Shown in pieces: positions 24,158 through 31,916 of a stretch of DNA of 34,787 nt. How positions within the stretch are numbered: the stretch's first letter is position 1; each line of letters begins with the position of its first letter. Source of the stretch: Candidatus Binatia bacterium (GTDB lineage Bacteria > Desulfobacterota > Binatia > UBA9968 > JAJDTQ01); NCBI GenBank assembly GCA_022823055.1, contig JAJDXX010000064.1, positions 1 to 34,787 of the forward strand. Reading direction: 5' to 3'. The notes beneath the pieces are model-generated. The model saw only the letters and a list, made by a program, of their open reading frames with translations. It made no database searches and was not told the DNA's origin. The translations under genes were made by a program, and so were the position numbers.

Positions 24158-25027
24158 GTGAACCTCGCCCGGCTCGACCGCCGCTGGATCTACCTGCTGG
24201 TGTTCGTGGCACTGAGCGTGCCCATCATCACCCAGTACACCGTGCAGCCGGCACGCATGAGCGACGCGGAGCGGTTCTTCGAGTTGGTGGAAGGCATCGA
24301 GGCGGCGCCCGCCCGCTATGCCTTCGTGGCCATGGACTTCGGCCCCAGCACCAAGGGCGAGAACCAGCCCCAGGCACGCGCGGTGATGGAGCATCTGATG
24401 CGCCGGCGCATCCCGGTGATCCTGTTCTCGCTCTACTACCTGGCCGAGCCCTTCCTCAAGTCCATCCCCGAGGAAGTGGCGCGCCAGCTCGAGCGCGAAC
24501 ACCCCGGCGAGACCTGGGAATACGGCCGGGACTGGATCAACCTGGGCTACCGGCCCGGAGCCGGAGTCCTGATCCAGGCCATTCCCAAGTCGGAGAACTT
24601 GGCCGAGCTGTTCGAGAAGGACGCCCGCGGCAACCGCATCTCAGAGCTGCCCGCGTTCAGCGAACTGCGCACGCTGCGCCAGATCGCCTTCCTTGCGGAG
24701 TTCACGGGACTGGTGGGGGTCTTCGACAACTACGTGCAATACTTCACCAGCAAGGACTACACGCCGGCCTTCGGCCACGGCTGCACCTCCATCACCATCC
24801 CGGAGGCGTTCATCTACCTGGACTCGGGGCAGATCCAGGGCCTGCTGGGCGGGCTGGCTGGCGCCGCATGGTACTCCGAGCTGTTGCGCAGGCGTTACCC
24901 CGAGCGCCCGGTGGACGAATCGCTGATGCTCAACACGGGGCTGGGGGTGGCCCAGCTCGTGGTCATCGCCTTCATCATCCTGGGGAATCTGGCGGGCCTG
25001 CTCGGGCGCCGAAAGGAAGGGTCCTGA
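24158..25027 (+). CDS. Membrane-anchored protein with Rossmann-like soluble domain
   Basis: 289 residues, GTG start one base after the previous stop. A signal-anchor helix (about 10-26) and a C-terminal helix (about 262-283) flank a soluble domain. In it, YAFVAMDFGPSTKGENQPQARAV (in two parts) and RRIPVILFSLYYLAEP look like alternating strand and helix of a Rossmann-type fold. GHGCTSITIPEAFIYLDSG is a striking Gly/Ser/Thr-rich motif near the end. With one helix at each end, the domain is probably outside the cytosol. No known enzyme motif is evident. It could sense or bind a ligand for the complex. Confidence 0.68.
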   Translation: MNLARLDRRWIYLLVFVALSVPIITQYTVQPARMSDAERFFELVEGIEAAPARYAFVAMDFGPSTKGENQPQARAVMEHLMRRRIPVILFSLYYLAEPFLKSIPEEVARQLEREHPGETWEYGRDWINLGYRPGAGVLIQAIPKSENLAELFEKDARGNRISELPAFSELRTLRQIAFLAEFTGLVGVFDNYVQYFTSKDYTPAFGHGCTSITIPEAFIYLDSGQIQGLLGGLAGAAWYSELLRRRYPERPVDESLMLNTGLGVAQLVVIAFIILGNLAGLLGRRKEGS

Positions 25028-25030
25028 CCC

Positions 25031-25741
25031 ATGACGAGTCAAGACGCCTGGCATGTGGCCACGGTGCTCGTCGGCGGCATCGGGACGCTCGCCATCTTCA
25101 GCTTCCTGATCAAGGAGAACCCCTTCTTCCGGGTCTTCGAGCACGTGTTCATCGGCATTGCCGCGGGTTTCGGCTTGGTGCTGGGCATCAAGAACTTCCT
25201 CTGGCCGAAGGTGCTGGTGCCGATGCTGGGCCTGGACATCGTCACCTACCCCGACGGCAGCCTTTCCCACGAGTACGACCCGCGGCTGCTGCTCTACCTC
25301 CTGCCCATGGTGTTCGGGCTGTTCTACTACTTCCTGTACTCGCGGCGGTACGCGTGGCTCGCCAAGCTGGTCATCGGCTTCTCCCTGGGGATGAGCGGAG
25401 GGCTGGCCTTCAAGGGCTTCTTCAACCAGATCATGCCCCAGGTGGTGAGCAGCTTCCGCCCCCTGGCGGTGTTCGAGAACGGCGTGCTGGCCGTGGGCGC
25501 CAGCCTGGAGAACGCGTTCTTCATCTTCACGCTGCTGGCGGTCATGTACTACTTCTTCTTCTCGTTCCGGCACGAAAACCGCGCCGCCGACGGCGTTTCC
25601 CTCTCGGGCCGCTGGCTTCTCATGGTGTGCTTCGGCGCGTTCTTCGGTTCCACGGTCATGGCGCGCACCGCCCTGCTGGTGGAGCGGGTGCAGTTCCTGC
25701 TCGTCGACTGGTACGGCGCGCTGGCGGGGCTGATCGCATGA
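25031..25741 (+). CDS. Six-helix integral membrane protein
   Basis: 236 residues with about six hydrophobic helices (8-26, 36-53, 85-103, 107-125, 160-178, 191-211) and short loops. Polar residues inside the membrane part are few. FKGFFNQIMPQVVSSFRPL (129-145 region) is a likely reentrant or periplasmic segment. It starts 3 bases after the previous stop and ends overlapping the GlmL-like gene as ATGA. Unknown family. Topology fits a permease or a membrane core subunit. Confidence 0.7.
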   Translation: MTSQDAWHVATVLVGGIGTLAIFSFLIKENPFFRVFEHVFIGIAAGFGLVLGIKNFLWPKVLVPMLGLDIVTYPDGSLSHEYDPRLLLYLLPMVFGLFYYFLYSRRYAWLAKLVIGFSLGMSGGLAFKGFFNQIMPQVVSSFRPLAVFENGVLAVGASLENAFFIFTLLAVMYYFFFSFRHENRAADGVSLSGRWLLMVCFGAFFGSTVMARTALLVERVQFLLVDWYGALAGLIA

Positions 25742-27576
25742 AGACGGACCCCGCCGCCCTGCGCACCGTGCTGGTCACGGACTGCGGCTCCACCACCACA
25801 AAGGCGCTGCTGTTCGAGAAGACCGGGGAAGGCTGGCGCCAGACGCACCGGGGCGAGGCGCCCACCACCGTGGAGCAACCGGTGGCGGACGTGACCGCCG
25901 GCGCGCTCAACGCCTTCGCCGAGGTGGAGGAGATCAGCGGACGGAAGATTCTGACGCCGGACACCGGGCAAGATGGCGGGGCGCCATTCCTCGAATCCGG
26001 CGAAGACGGTGCCCACGGCATCGACCTCTACCTCTCCACCAGCTCCGCCGGCGGCGGCTTGCAGATGACCGTGGCCGGGGTGGTGCGGCAGATGAGCGCG
26101 GAGTCCGCAGAACGGGCGGCCCTGAGCGCCGGCGCCATCGTCATGGACGCCATCTCCGCGGACGACGGACGCGAGGACCACGAGCGCATCCAGCGGCTGC
26201 GGCAACTGCGGCCCGACATCGTGCTGCTCACCGGCGGCGTGGACGGCGGCTCCCAGGAGCACGTGGTGGAGATGGCGGAGACCCTGGTGGCGGCGGCGCC
26301 GCGGCCGCGGTTCGGCGACACGCTGCGACTGCCGGTGATCTACGCGGGCAACAACGAAGCCGTGGACGACGTCCGGCGGATACTGGAGAAGACCGCGCAG
26401 ATGGCGGTGGTGGGCAACGTGCGCCCGGCTCTCGACGCCGAGAACCTCGGCCCGGCGCGGGAGGCCATCCACGAGTTCTTCCTCACCCACGTCATGAGCC
26501 ACTCGCCGGGCTACGACAAGCTGCTGCGGTGGACGCCGGTGCCGGTGATGCCCACGCCCGCGGCCGTGGGGGACATGGTGCGGGAGCACGCCGCCGGCAC
26601 CGGACAGGCGGTGCTGTGCGCGGACATCGGCGGCGCCACCACCGACGTGTTCAGCGTCTTCGAGAACCGGGGCGGCGAGCCGGCGTTCAACCGCACGGTG
26701 AGCGCCAACCTGGGCATGAGCTACTCCGTGGCCAACGTGCTGATCGAGGCCGGCGTCGAAGGCATCCGCCGTTGGCTCCCCTACGGGATCCAGCTCTCGG
26801 AGATCCGCGACCGGTTGCGCAACAAGATGATCCGGCCCACCTCGATTCCGCAGACCCTGGAGGACCTGTGGCTGGAGCAGGCGGTGTGCCGCGAGGCCCT
26901 GCGCCTGGCGCTGGTGCACCACCGCTCCCTGGCGGTGGGGCTCAGCGGCGTGCAGCAGCAACGCGGCATCGCCGACATCTTCTCGCAGACCGCGAGCGGC
27001 GCGGGCCTCGTGGACATGATGCGCCTGGACCTGGTGATCGGCTCCGGCGGCGTCCTGAGCCACGCCCCGGACCGCCTGAGCGCCGCGCTCATGATCCTGG
27101 AGGGGTTCGAGCTGCTGGGCTTCACGCAGATCGCCGTCGACTCCATCTTCATGATGCCCCACCTCGGCGTGTTCGCCTCGATCCACCCTGAAGCCGCGCG
27201 AGAGATATTCCTGCGCGACTGCCTCGTGAACGTGGCCCACGCGGTGGTGCCCGTGTTCCCGCGCAAGCGCCCGGCCGGCTCGGTGCTCGCGGAAGTGTTC
27301 GTCAACGGCGAACCCGCCGAACCCTTCAAGGCAGGCGCGCTGGAGCGCATCGACCTGAAAACCGGGACCGCCACCCGGCTCGTCGTCCGGCCCGCGCGCG
27401 GATCCATCGACGTGGGCGCCGGCCCGGGCATGCCCCTGGACCGGGAGTTCACCGCGGGCCTGTGCGGCGTCATCCTCGACGGCCGCAACCGGCCGCTTCA
27501 AACCGCTCCGTCCGTGGACGAGCAAGCGGTGGAGCGCCGGGCCGTCATGGCCGGGCTGGGGCTCATCGAATCATGA
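25738..27576 (+). CDS. GlmL/MutL-type ASKHA ATPase
   Basis: 612 residues of the actin/Hsp70/sugar-kinase superfamily, closest in layout to GlmL (MutL), the protein encoded with glutamate mutase. Phosphate-1 loop DCGSTTTK at 15-22 and phosphate-2 loop ADIGGATTDV at 295-304 are textbook; GSGG further on provides the adenosine motif. GlmL is thought to act as an ATP-dependent helper of the B12-dependent mutase. Here no mutase subunit lies nearby; instead, membrane proteins precede it and a barrel-sandwich protein follows, both overlapping by ATGA. I infer that it energises or assembles this membrane complex. Start at 25738 is set by the overlap. The family match is good; the function in this setting is open. 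Confidence 0.85.
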   Translation: MKTDPAALRTVLVTDCGSTTTKALLFEKTGEGWRQTHRGEAPTTVEQPVADVTAGALNAFAEVEEISGRKILTPDTGQDGGAPFLESGEDGAHGIDLYLSTSSAGGGLQMTVAGVVRQMSAESAERAALSAGAIVMDAISADDGREDHERIQRLRQLRPDIVLLTGGVDGGSQEHVVEMAETLVAAAPRPRFGDTLRLPVIYAGNNEAVDDVRRILEKTAQMAVVGNVRPALDAENLGPAREAIHEFFLTHVMSHSPGYDKLLRWTPVPVMPTPAAVGDMVREHAAGTGQAVLCADIGGATTDVFSVFENRGGEPAFNRTVSANLGMSYSVANVLIEAGVEGIRRWLPYGIQLSEIRDRLRNKMIRPTSIPQTLEDLWLEQAVCREALRLALVHHRSLAVGLSGVQQQRGIADIFSQTASGAGLVDMMRLDLVIGSGGVLSHAPDRLSAALMILEGFELLGFTQIAVDSIFMMPHLGVFASIHPEAAREIFLRDCLVNVAHAVVPVFPRKRPAGSVLAEVFVNGEPAEPFKAGALERIDLKTGTATRLVVRPARGSIDVGAGPGMPLDREFTAGLCGVILDGRNRPLQTAPSVDEQAVERRAVMAGLGLIES

Positions 27577-28730
27577 CCCAGGCGCTCACACCCACGCTGC
27601 AAGTGGCGGCCGAAACCGTGGTGCGGAAGACCCGCGAGCTTCCGGTGCCGGGCCGCATCCTGTGCGCCCCCGGCGACGCCGTGGCCGCCGATGCGGTGGT
27701 GGCGCGCGCGGAGCTGCCGGGCGACCTTTCCATCCTGCGCATCCCCGAGGCTCTCGGCATCGAGCCCGCCGAGGCCCTCAGGAGCCTGGCGGTGAACGAG
27801 GGCGATGCCATCGCGGAGGGAGACCTCCTGTGCGAGCACGTGGGCCTCTTCGGCCTGTTCCGCTCGCGCTTCCATGCGCCCTTGGGCGGCGCCGTCGAGT
27901 TCATCGCGCCGCGCACCGGACACGTGGGGGTGCGGCTCGCGCCGCATGCCATCGAGCTGATCGCTTATGTACCCGGCACGGTGGCCGCCGTGGACCCGGG
28001 CAAGTCCGTCACCGTCGAGAGCCAGGGAGCGTTCATCCAGGGAATCTTCGGTGTCGGCGGCGAGCGCTCCGGCCCCATCCGCATGCTCGACGGCGGTCCC
28101 AAGACGCTCCTGGGTCCCGCGAAGATCCCCGACGACGTGGCCGGCCAAGTGCTGGTCGGAGGAACGCGCCCGACACTGGAGGCCTTGCAGCGCGCCGCCG
28201 CGAACGGCGCCGCAGGCCTGGTGGTGGGCTCCATCGACGACTACGCGCTCACCGGCTACCTCGGCTACGACCTCGGCATGGCCGTCACCGGACACGAGGA
28301 CGTGGCCATGACAGTCATCGTCACCGAAGGCTTCGGCTGGCTGCCCGTGGCCGAGCGCACCCACGCCCTGTTGCGAAGTCTCGAAGGCCGCGCCGCCTCC
28401 ATCAACGGCGCCACCCAGGTGCGCGCCGGCGCGGTGCGCCCGGAGATCATCGTGGCCCGGACCGAAGAACCGGCCGGCTCCGGCGGCGGGCAGGACGCGG
28501 GGACCGGCGCCCTCTCCACGGCCGCGCCGCGGGACCCCGCGTCCGGGCTGCGCGTCGGCGCCTTCGTGCGCATCATCCGGGAGCCCCACTTCGGGGTCGA
28601 CGCGGAGATCATCGCCCTGCCAACCGAACCGCAACCCATCGAGACCGGCGCCCGCACCCGCGTGCTGGGCGCCCGGCTCCCAGACGGCACCCTCGTCACC
28701 GTGCCTCGCGCCAACGTCGAGCTGCTGTGA
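27573..28730 (+). CDS. Protein with lipoyl-like barrel-sandwich hairpins, last gene of the operon
   Basis: 385 residues, starting with ATGA overlap to the ATPase gene. The N-terminal half contains repeated beta-hairpin turns: VPGRILCAPGDAVAADAVV, LAVNEGDAIAEGDLLCEH, then FHAPLGGAVEFIAPRTGHV. This is the pattern of barrel-sandwich hybrid domains (lipoyl, RnfC, membrane-fusion types), but without the modified Lys motif. The middle (about 170-290) has a Gly-rich alpha/beta region with GLVVGSIDDYALTGYLG. An Ala/Gly linker (about 300-325) precedes a small KOW-like barrel ending in VPRANVELL. No signal peptide, so cytosolic. Likely an adaptor between the ATPase and the membrane part; unknown family. 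Confidence 0.68.
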   Translation: MTQALTPTLQVAAETVVRKTRELPVPGRILCAPGDAVAADAVVARAELPGDLSILRIPEALGIEPAEALRSLAVNEGDAIAEGDLLCEHVGLFGLFRSRFHAPLGGAVEFIAPRTGHVGVRLAPHAIELIAYVPGTVAAVDPGKSVTVESQGAFIQGIFGVGGERSGPIRMLDGGPKTLLGPAKIPDDVAGQVLVGGTRPTLEALQRAAANGAAGLVVGSIDDYALTGYLGYDLGMAVTGHEDVAMTVIVTEGFGWLPVAERTHALLRSLEGRAASINGATQVRAGAVRPEIIVARTEEPAGSGGGQDAGTGALSTAAPRDPASGLRVGAFVRIIREPHFGVDAEIIALPTEPQPIETGARTRVLGARLPDGTLVTVPRANVELL

Positions 28731-28822
28731 CCACGGGCACCCCGCGGGAACCCCGTGGCGCGGCCTCGGGCTCGGATAGGGTTGGCCGCCCGGGAGCCAC
28801 GGGAGACACGCCGGCAGGGTTC

Positions 28823-28893
28823 TTGAAATGGGTCCCTGCGCCTATCATACTTTCATCCATAGCCGGTGATCAGCGTTTCCCGAATCAAGGAGG
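28823..28893 (+). promoter_or_regulatory. Promoter and ribosome site of the yej operon
   Basis: TTGAAA (28823-28828), a 17-base spacer and CATACT (28846-28851) form a good sigma-70 promoter. A near-perfect AAGGAGG at 28887-28893 lies four bases before the start of the binding-protein gene. It separates the importer from the preceding seven-gene operon. Confidence 0.6.
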
Positions 28894-28897
28894 TTCC

Positions 28898-30745
28898 ATG
28901 CGATCGAGTCGGCTGCTGGGGGCGGTTTTGTGGGCGCTTGCGCTGGCGGCCGCGCCGGGTGCCGCGGGGGCCGTCGAGGAGACGCGCCCGAGCCACGGCA
29001 TCGCCATGCACGGCGACCTGAAGTACCCGCCGGACTTCAAGCACTTCGATTACGTGAATCCCAACGCTCCCAAGGGCGGCGCCGTCCGGCTTCAGGCCAT
29101 CGGCACCTACGACAGCTTCAATCCCTTCATCGTCAAGGGCAGCCCGGCCGCGGGGATCGGGCGCATCTACGAGACCCTGATGACCGCGTCCGCGGACGAG
29201 CCCTTCAGCGAATACGGCCTCCTGGCGGAAAGCATCACCGTCCCCAAGGACCGCTCCTGGGTGGAGTTCCGGCTGCGGCCGGAGGCGCGCTGGCACGACG
29301 GCAAGCCGGTGACCGCGGACGACGTCGTGTGGACCTTCGAGACCCTGATCACCAAGGCGGTGCCCTTCTTCCGCGGCTACTACGGCGACGTGAAGCAGGT
29401 GGAGAAGCGCGACGCGCGCACCGTGCGCTTCACGTTCAAGAGCGGCACCAACCGCGAACTGCCGCTGATCCTGGGGCAACTGATCGTGCTGCCCAAGCAC
29501 TACTGGGCGGAGCGGGACTTCACCAAGACGACCCTGGAGCCGCCCCTCGGAAGCGGTTCCTACAAGGTGGGCGCCTTCGAGCCCGGCCGGCACGTGGAGT
29601 ACGAGCGGGTGGAAGACTACTGGGGCGGGAACCTGCCCGTGAACGTGGGCCGGGACAACTTCGACCGCATCCGCTACGACTACTACCGCGACGGAACGGT
29701 GTCGGTGGAGGCGTTCAAGGCCGGCGAGTACGACTTTCGGAGCGAGAACAGCTCCAAGAACTGGGCCACCGCCTATGACTTCCCCGCGCTGAAGCAGGGG
29801 CTGGTGAAGAAGGAGGAAATCCCCCACGATCGTTCCACCGGGATGCAGGCGTTCGTGTTCAATACGCGCCGGCCGCTCTTCCAGGACCGAAAGGTGCGCC
29901 AAGCGCTGGCCTACGCTTTCGACTTCGAGTGGTCCAACCAGGCTCTCTTCTACGGGCAGTACGCGCGTTCCCGCAGCTACTTCGACAACTCGGAGCTGGC
30001 GGCCACCGGGCTGCCGGGTGCGGAAGAGCTTGCGATCCTCAAGCCCTACCGCGGGCGGGTTCCGGAGGAGGTGTTCACCCAAGCCTACGCGCCGCCGGCC
30101 ACCGACGGTTCCGGGCGCATCCGCGCCAATCTCGGTCGGGCGGCGAAGCTCTTGCGCGAGGCCGGCTGGAGCTTCGACAAGGCCGCGCGCAAGCTCACCC
30201 ACAAGGCCAGCGGCCGGACCATGGACTTCGAGATCCTGTTGGTGAGCCCGCTGTTCGAGCGCATCGTGCTGCCTTTCGCGAAGAACCTGGAGCGGCTCGG
30301 CGTCGCCGCCACCGTGCGCACGGTGGACAGCGCGCAGTACCGCCGCCGGCTCGACGACTTCGACTTCGACGTGGTCATCGGCACCTGGGGGCAGTCGCTT
30401 TCGCCCGGCAACGAGCAGCGGAACTACTGGGGCTCGGATTTCGCCGGCCGCCCCGGCAGCCGGAACCTCGTGGGCATCAAGGACCCGGTGGTGGACGCGC
30501 TGGTGGAGGGCGTCATCAACGCCGCCGACCGCAAGAGCCTGGTGGCGCACGTGCGCGCCCTGGACCGCGTACTCCAGTGGGGCCACTGGGTGATCCCCCA
30601 GTGGCACATCCCCTACGACCGCCTGGTGTACTGGGACCGCTTCGGCCGCCCCGAGGTCACTCCCACCCAAGGCGTGCAGTTCGACGCATGGTGGATCGAC
30701 CCAAAAAAGGCGGCCGAACTGGAGGCGAAGCGCAACGGGGGCTGA
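28898..30745 (+). CDS. yejA: YejA-like peptide-binding protein (family 5)
   Basis: 615 residues. The first 25 form a Sec signal peptide (basic start, ALALAAAPGAAGA) with cleavage after about Ala25. Mature sequence HGIAMHGDLKYPPDFKHFDYV followed by NPNAPKGG is the signature of the YejA branch of family 5 solute-binding proteins. W-x-EFRLRPEARWHDGKPVTADD is the usual family-5 motif. It captures peptides in the periplasm (in Escherichia coli Yej takes up peptides including microcin C). The start is fixed by AAGGAGG and the signal peptide; the frame is open upstream but codes for Arg-rich nonsense. First gene of the operon, 22 bases before the permease. Confidence 0.9.
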   Translation: MRSSRLLGAVLWALALAAAPGAAGAVEETRPSHGIAMHGDLKYPPDFKHFDYVNPNAPKGGAVRLQAIGTYDSFNPFIVKGSPAAGIGRIYETLMTASADEPFSEYGLLAESITVPKDRSWVEFRLRPEARWHDGKPVTADDVVWTFETLITKAVPFFRGYYGDVKQVEKRDARTVRFTFKSGTNRELPLILGQLIVLPKHYWAERDFTKTTLEPPLGSGSYKVGAFEPGRHVEYERVEDYWGGNLPVNVGRDNFDRIRYDYYRDGTVSVEAFKAGEYDFRSENSSKNWATAYDFPALKQGLVKKEEIPHDRSTGMQAFVFNTRRPLFQDRKVRQALAYAFDFEWSNQALFYGQYARSRSYFDNSELAATGLPGAEELAILKPYRGRVPEEVFTQAYAPPATDGSGRIRANLGRAAKLLREAGWSFDKAARKLTHKASGRTMDFEILLVSPLFERIVLPFAKNLERLGVAATVRTVDSAQYRRRLDDFDFDVVIGTWGQSLSPGNEQRNYWGSDFAGRPGSRNLVGIKDPVVDALVEGVINAADRKSLVAHVRALDRVLQWGHWVIPQWHIPYDRLVYWDRFGRPEVTPTQGVQFDAWWIDPKKAAELEAKRNGG

Positions 30746-30767
30746 GGACGAATGACGCGGTAAGCGC

Positions 30768-31883
30768 ATGTTCGCCTACATCATCCGCCGGCTGCTGCTG
30801 ATCGTCCCGACGCTGATCGGGATCATGGTGCTGAACTTCGTGATCATCCACTCGGCGCCCGGGGGGCCGGTGGAGCAGATCCTGGCGAAGCTTCAGCAGA
30901 CGGACGTGTCCGCCACCGAACGGTTCAGCGGCGGCGGCGACGAGCGCGAGGTGGGACCGTCGGCGCAGCAGTCACGGGACAGTGGCGGCGGCACCGCCGG
31001 GCGCTACCGCGGCGCCCAGGGCATCGACCCCGAGTTCATCAAAGAGATCGAGCGCCAGTTCGGCTTCGACAAGCCGGCCCACGTGCGCTTCTTCCTGATG
31101 ATGTGGAACTTCCTGCGCTTCGACTTCGGCGACAGCTTCTTCCGCGACCGCTCGGTGGTGCAACTGGTGATGGACAAACTGCCCGTGTCCATCTCCCTGG
31201 GGCTCTGGACCACGCTGCTCGTGTACCTGGTTTCGCTCCCGCTGGGGGTGGCCAAGGCCGTGCGCGACGGGACGCGCTTCGACGTGTGGACCTCCGGAGC
31301 GGTGATCGTGGGCAACGCGGTGCCGGGGTTCCTGTTCGCCATCCTGCTCATCGTGCTGTTCGCCGGCGGGCGCTACTTCGACTGGTTCCCGCTGCGCGGC
31401 CTGGTGTCCGACAACTGGAGCGAGCTGGGCTTCTGGCAGCGCATCGTCGACTACCTCTGGCACATCACCCTGCCGGTGGCGTCCATGGTCATCGGCGGCT
31501 TCGCCGGCCTCACCATGCTCACCAAGAACTCGTTCCTGGACCAGATCAACCAGCAGTACGTCATGACGGCCCGCGCCAAGGGGCTGAGCGAGCGGCGGGT
31601 GCTCTACCGGCACGTTTTCCGCAACGCCATGCTCATCGTCATCGCCGGCTTTCCCGGCGCCTTCGTCGGCATTCTGTTCACCGGCGCCCTCCTCACCGAG
31701 GTGATCTTCTCCCTGGACGGCGTCGGGCTTCTGGGGTTCGAGGCGGCCATCAACCGCGACTACCCGGTGATGTTCGGCACGCTCTATTTCTTCACGTTGC
31801 TGGGTCTGGTGATGAAGCTGGTGGAGGACCTCACCTACGTGGTGGTGGACCCGCGCATCGACTTCGAGAGCCGGGAGACCTGA
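30768..31883 (+). CDS. yejB: YejB-like peptide ABC permease
   Basis: 371 residues of the binding-protein-dependent permease family. N-terminal [19 protein letters not shown] is the typical first helix. An inserted periplasmic segment rich in Gly/Ser (about 45-85, [15 protein letters not shown]) is characteristic of YejB against OppB. The coupling loop (EAA motif) lies around [21 protein letters not shown], and about six helices are present. It forms the membrane channel with the YejE part of the next gene. The start is taken at the ATG following the binding-protein gene; no strong ribosome site is visible. Confidence 0.9.
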   Translation: MFAYIIRRLLLIVPTLIGIMVLNFVIIHSAPGGPVEQILAKLQQTDVSATERFSGGGDEREVGPSAQQSRDSGGGTAGRYRGAQGIDPEFIKEIERQFGFDKPAHVRFFLMMWNFLRFDFGDSFFRDRSVVQLVMDKLPVSISLGLWTTLLVYLVSLPLGVAKAVRDGTRFDVWTSGAVIVGNAVPGFLFAILLIVLFAGGRYFDWFPLRGLVSDNWSELGFWQRIVDYLWHITLPVASMVIGGFAGLTMLTKNSFLDQINQQYVMTARAKGLSERRVLYRHVFRNAMLIVIAGFPGAFVGILFTGALLTEVIFSLDGVGLLGFEAAINRDYPVMFGTLYFFTLLGLVMKLVEDLTYVVVDPRIDFESRET

Positions 31884-31916
31884 GGCGATGCTGAAGGCGG
31901 TGCCTGAGGCAAAGCG

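Noticed and set aside
25549-27525. 658-codon minus-strand frame opposite the GlmL-like gene
   Set aside because: His/Ala/Gly-rich antisense product without motifs; the plus strand carries both ASKHA phosphate loops.
27662-28897. Upstream extension of the YejA frame
   Set aside because: Arg-rich and overlapping the barrel-sandwich gene. The AAGGAGG and signal peptide place the start at 28898.
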